The notes beneath the pieces are model-generated. The model saw only the letters and a program-made list of their open reading frames with translations. It was not told the DNA's origin and searched no databases. A stretch of 15,167 nucleotides of DNA from JAWKHR01 sp041394725 (GTDB taxonomy: Bacteria > Acidobacteriota > Vicinamibacteria > Vicinamibacterales > SCN-69-37). Each line of letters begins with the position of its first letter. Position 1 is the first letter of the stretch. The position numbers and the translations under genes were made by a program. Location: the NCBI GenBank assembly GCA_041394725.1, contig JAWKHR010000084.1:1-15167 (forward strand), written 5' to 3'. This document shows positions 13,291-15,167 of the stretch, piece after piece.

Positions 13291-14321
13291 GCGACGAGAC
13301 TCCTGGCGGGGTCCGCTGGCAAGGCAATCGTGACGGCGAAGCCGGACGGCGAGTCGTCCACGTCGAGCGTGGCCGCGGGGCCGTAGGTCGCCGCCAGCCG
13401 GCGCCGGATCGACTCGAGGCCCAGGCCCGACCCGCGGGGTGACGGGCGGCCGCCGCCGTCGTCCCGCACCGACAGGGTCAGCCGGCCGTCGGCCACGCGG
13501 GCCGAGATGCTGATGCGGCCCCGGTCCGGGCGGTCGGCGAGGCCGTGTCGCACGGCGTTCTCGACCAGGGGTTGCAGGATCAGCGGTGGCACCTCGACGT
13601 CGCCGGCGCCGGCGTCGAGGTGCGCGTCGATCGCCAGGCGGTCGCCGAGGCGGAGCCGCTCGAACGCGAGGTAGTCGGTGGTGAAGCGCCACTCGTCGCG
13701 CAGGGGCACCTGGTCGCGCCCGTCGAGCGCATAGCGGAGCAGCTCGCCGAGCCGTTCGAGCGCGCGATCCGCCGCGTCCGGATCCGTCGCGATGAGCGCG
13801 CCCACCGTGTGCAGGGCGTTGAACAGGAAGTGCGGGTTGACCTGCGCGCGCAGCGCCGCGAGCCTGGCGCGGTCCGCGGTCATCCGGGCCTCGGCCGCGG
13901 CGGCGGCCTCCGCCCGCACCTGCTCCTGCGCGCGGACGGCGTAGGCGATGCCGGCGATCATCAGGTACAGCCACGAGCCCATGAGCTCGTTCCAGACGAT
14001 CACGGGCGACGTGCGGAGTTCGGTGAACGCTCTGGCGAACTGGAAGGTCACGAGATCCGGCCACATCCAGGCAGTCGCGTAGACCTGGCAGAAGAGAAGG
14101 AGGCCGAGCCCGTGGATGACGTAGAACCGGCGTCGCTTCCAGTCGAGCGGCACGCGGCCGGTCAGGCGCCAGATGCCGACGCCCATGAGGGCCGCCGAGC
14201 CCATCGCCGCCAGCGCGAACGGCACGGCCTCGCGGACGCGGCTGCCTGACGACGTCGCGCCGGCGAACGTCCAGACGATCGCGAACGTCAGCCAGATGAG
14301 CGCGTAGAGGAGCCAGGCCAC
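13287..14321 (-). CDS. LytS-type sensor histidine kinase
   Basis: The 344-residue membrane kinase has four predicted transmembrane helices, at about 2-20, 32-52, 68-88 and 106-128, then a coiled-coil-like linker (130-155). The phosphorylation domain has the QVNPHFLFN motif with the phosphorylated histidine H164 (His_kinase, PF06580 type). The ATPase domain follows, with the N-box PLVENAVRHG (N255), DDGGG at 287-291 and GSGLGLESIRRRL (298-310). There is no obvious periplasmic sensor domain; the signal is likely sensed in the membrane. The GTG at 14321 is the only common start codon before an in-frame upstream stop and immediately precedes the first helix. It forms one operon with the LytTR regulator, which overlaps its stop by four bases. 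Confidence 0.94.
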   Translation of the reverse strand: MAWLLYALIWLTFAIVWTFAGATSSGSRVREAVPFALAAMGSAALMGVGIWRLTGRVPLDWKRRRFYVIHGLGLLLFCQVYATAWMWPDLVTFQFARAFTELRTSPVIVWNELMGSWLYLMIAGIAYAVRAQEQVRAEAAAAAEARMTADRARLAALRAQVNPHFLFNALHTVGALIATDPDAADRALERLGELLRYALDGRDQVPLRDEWRFTTDYLAFERLRLGDRLAIDAHLDAGAGDVEVPPLILQPLVENAVRHGLADRPDRGRISISARVADGRLTLSVRDDGGGRPSPRGSGLGLESIRRRLAATYGPAATLDVDDSPSGFAVTIALPADPARSLVA

Positions 14322-14332
14322 GGCCGAGGGCG

Positions 14333-14361
14333 ATTCTCGCAGCGGTGGGTGTTGCTGTCCA
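14333..14361 (-). promoter_or_regulatory. Putative promoter of the histidine kinase/LytTR operon
   Basis: On the minus strand TGGACA (14356-14361; 5 of 6 to TTGACA) and GAGAAT (14333-14338; 4 of 6 to TATAAT) are separated by 17 bp. The -10 ends 11 bases before the GTG start, implying a leader of only a few bases. The LytTR-like repeats begin 20 bp upstream of the -35, which suits activation by the operon's own regulator. Confidence 0.5.
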
Positions 14362-14380
14362 GACGTCCGTGCGCGAGTGA

Positions 14381-14413
14381 CCGTTCACCGGTCAGGTCGC
14401 CCGTTCACCGGTC
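14381..14413. promoter_or_regulatory. Paired direct repeats, likely LytTR regulator binding site
   Basis: The 13-mer CCGTTCACCGGTC occurs at 14381-14393 and again at 14401-14413, a 20-bp period. The first copy with its preceding A reads ACCGTTCAC, which fits the LytTR half-site pattern [TA][AC][CA]GTTN[AG][TG] at 8 of 9 positions; the second fits 7 of 9. LytTR proteins are known to bind such direct repeats about two helical turns apart. The pair sits between the divergent histidine kinase and hydrolase genes, centred about 60 and 80 bp upstream of the expected kinase transcript start. Confidence 0.6.
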
Positions 14414-14474
14414 GCGCGGTCGGCCGATCGGCGGGCTGCGCTGATCTCGGCGCCCTGGGGCCGGTTGGCGGCGA

Positions 14475-14480
14475 TAGGAT
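14475..14480 (+). promoter_or_regulatory. Possible -10 element of the hydrolase gene
   Basis: TAGGAT matches TATAAT at 4 of 6 positions and ends 9 bases before the hydrolase ATG; no -35 is visible at the right distance, which would fit a promoter needing an activator. Confidence 0.3.
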
Positions 14481-14489
14481 CAGCGGTCC

Positions 14490-15167
14490 ATGACCATCGA
14501 CGAGGGCACGTACCTGTCGATCGGCGGCGTCGATCAATGGGTTGCCCTTCGCGGATCCGACGACGCCAACCCGCTGCTGCTGATCCTCAGCGGCCCGGGC
14601 GTGGCGCTCAGCGCGATGGCGCCGTTCTTTGCGCCGTGGGAGCGCGACTTCACGCTCGCGCACTGGGACCAGCCGGGGGCGGGCGCGACGTTCGCGCGGA
14701 ACGCCGCGGTGGGTGCGGGGCCACTTTCGTTCGAGCGGCTCGCGCGCGACGGCGTCGGGGTCGCCGAGTGGGCTCTCCGCCGCGCAGGCTCGCGGCCGCT
14801 CGTGCTCCTCGGCCTCTCGGCGGGAACGATCGTCGGCCTGCGGATGGCGCAGGCGCGATCCGATCTCTTCGCCGCGTACGTCGGCACCGGCCAGGTCGTC
14901 CACTGGGGCCGGCAGCAGCGGCTGGCGTACGACGCGGTGCTGCGGGCGGCGCGAGACGCCGGCCGGACGGCCGACGTCGCGGCGCTGGAGCAGATCGGGC
15001 CGCCGCCATACGCGAACGTCGCGTCCGACGTCGTGCTGGGCACGTACGCGGGGAGGATGACGCCGGCCGAGCAGGCGGCATTCGCGTCGCTCGACCCGAC
15101 CACCGCGGCGGCGATGCGCACGCCGCCGCCGGAAGCGCGCTACCTCCCTCGCGGTGTCACGCTGCCC
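14490..15167 (+). CDS. Alpha/beta hydrolase, 3' end cut by the window edge
   Basis: 226 codons are visible. The start of the fold matches proline-iminopeptidase-like hydrolases: strand LLLILSGPG with the oxyanion region (28-37), strand FTLAHWDQPGAG at 54-65 (like the family's DQRGxG), and the nucleophile elbow LVLLGLSAGTIVG at 104-116, with S110 as the expected nucleophile. The lid region and the catalytic Asp and His would lie beyond position 15167 or in the cap, so a complete triad cannot be shown. GLSAG is a relaxed form of the common GHS/GxSxG elbow. Likely an ester or peptide-bond hydrolase with unknown substrate. The ATG at 14490 has no Shine-Dalgarno sequence but follows a possible -10 by nine bases. 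The gene is divergent from the histidine kinase and shares its regulatory region with the LytTR-like repeats. Confidence 0.85.
   Translation, partial: MTIDEGTYLSIGGVDQWVALRGSDDANPLLLILSGPGVALSAMAPFFAPWERDFTLAHWDQPGAGATFARNAAVGAGPLSFERLARDGVGVAEWALRRAGSRPLVLLGLSAGTIVGLRMAQARSDLFAAYVGTGQVVHWGRQQRLAYDAVLRAARDAGRTADVAALEQIGPPPYANVASDVVLGTYAGRMTPAEQAAFASLDPTTAAAMRTPPPEARYLPRGVTLP

Noticed and set aside
12502..14388. A 628-codon frame that would fuse the LytTR regulator to sequence covering the histidine kinase
   Set aside because: Above 13290 it reads out of frame with the real kinase and is Arg/Pro-rich; the regulator has a normal ATG at 13290 overlapping the kinase stop.
1..15167. CRISPR arrays, tRNA or rRNA genes, transposases and integrases
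   Set aside because: No regularly spaced repeat array, no tRNA- or rRNA-like sequence and no recombinase motifs were found on reading both strands; I could not run a covariance or repeat search.

Overview
The window is GC-rich bacterial DNA with dense coding on both strands. Its gene content points to an Acidobacteriota member, possibly Vicinamibacteria-like. The main indicators are two MacB/FtsX-type orphan permeases of the ADOP kind (one behind a PadR repressor), a TPR-like protein whose C-terminus resembles a family I associate with that phylum, and several genes that seem to have leaderless or very short leaders. This assignment is an inference from gene content, as no rRNA or other marker gene is present.

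Layout, left to right. Positions 1-635 (minus) hold an exported SAM-dependent methyltransferase that runs off the left edge. Upstream of it on the same strand, 716-1144 encodes a small mono-heme c-type lipoprotein. A 350-bp non-coding divergent region follows, ending in a near-palindromic operator over the start of a PadR repressor (1495-1839). The repressor is followed after 13 bp by an 887-residue ADOP permease (1853-4516). Next on the plus strand is a Ser/Thr protein kinase with a C-terminal BRCT domain (4607-5812), an unusual fusion. Its 3' end overlaps by 71 bp the end of a convergent gene (5742-8270) encoding a large lipoprotein with a clan-CD (caspase/CHAT-like) core: an SHG histidine and an ASC cysteine, each at the end of a hydrophobic strand.

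From 14321 down to 5742 every gene is on the minus strand: a LytS-type histidine kinase (13287-14321), a LytTR response regulator (12502-13290, 4-bp overlap with the kinase), a DHFR/RibD-fold reductase (11907-12428), an exported TPR-like protein broken by a one-base frameshift (10890-11773), a second, shorter ADOP permease (8324-10735) and the caspase-like lipoprotein 53 bp further on. A divergent alpha/beta hydrolase (14490 onward) runs off the right edge.

How the parts may work together. The sensor kinase and LytTR regulator form one translationally coupled pair. A 13-base sequence, CCGTTCACCGGTC, resembling LytTR binding sites occurs twice at a 20-bp period between the kinase and the divergent hydrolase, and its first 12 bases recur upstream of the TPR-like gene. 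This suggests a small local regulon. The PadR repressor probably represses itself and its permease. The second permease and caspase-like lipoprotein are close enough to be co-transcribed. No tRNA, rRNA, CRISPR array, insertion sequence or integrase was seen.
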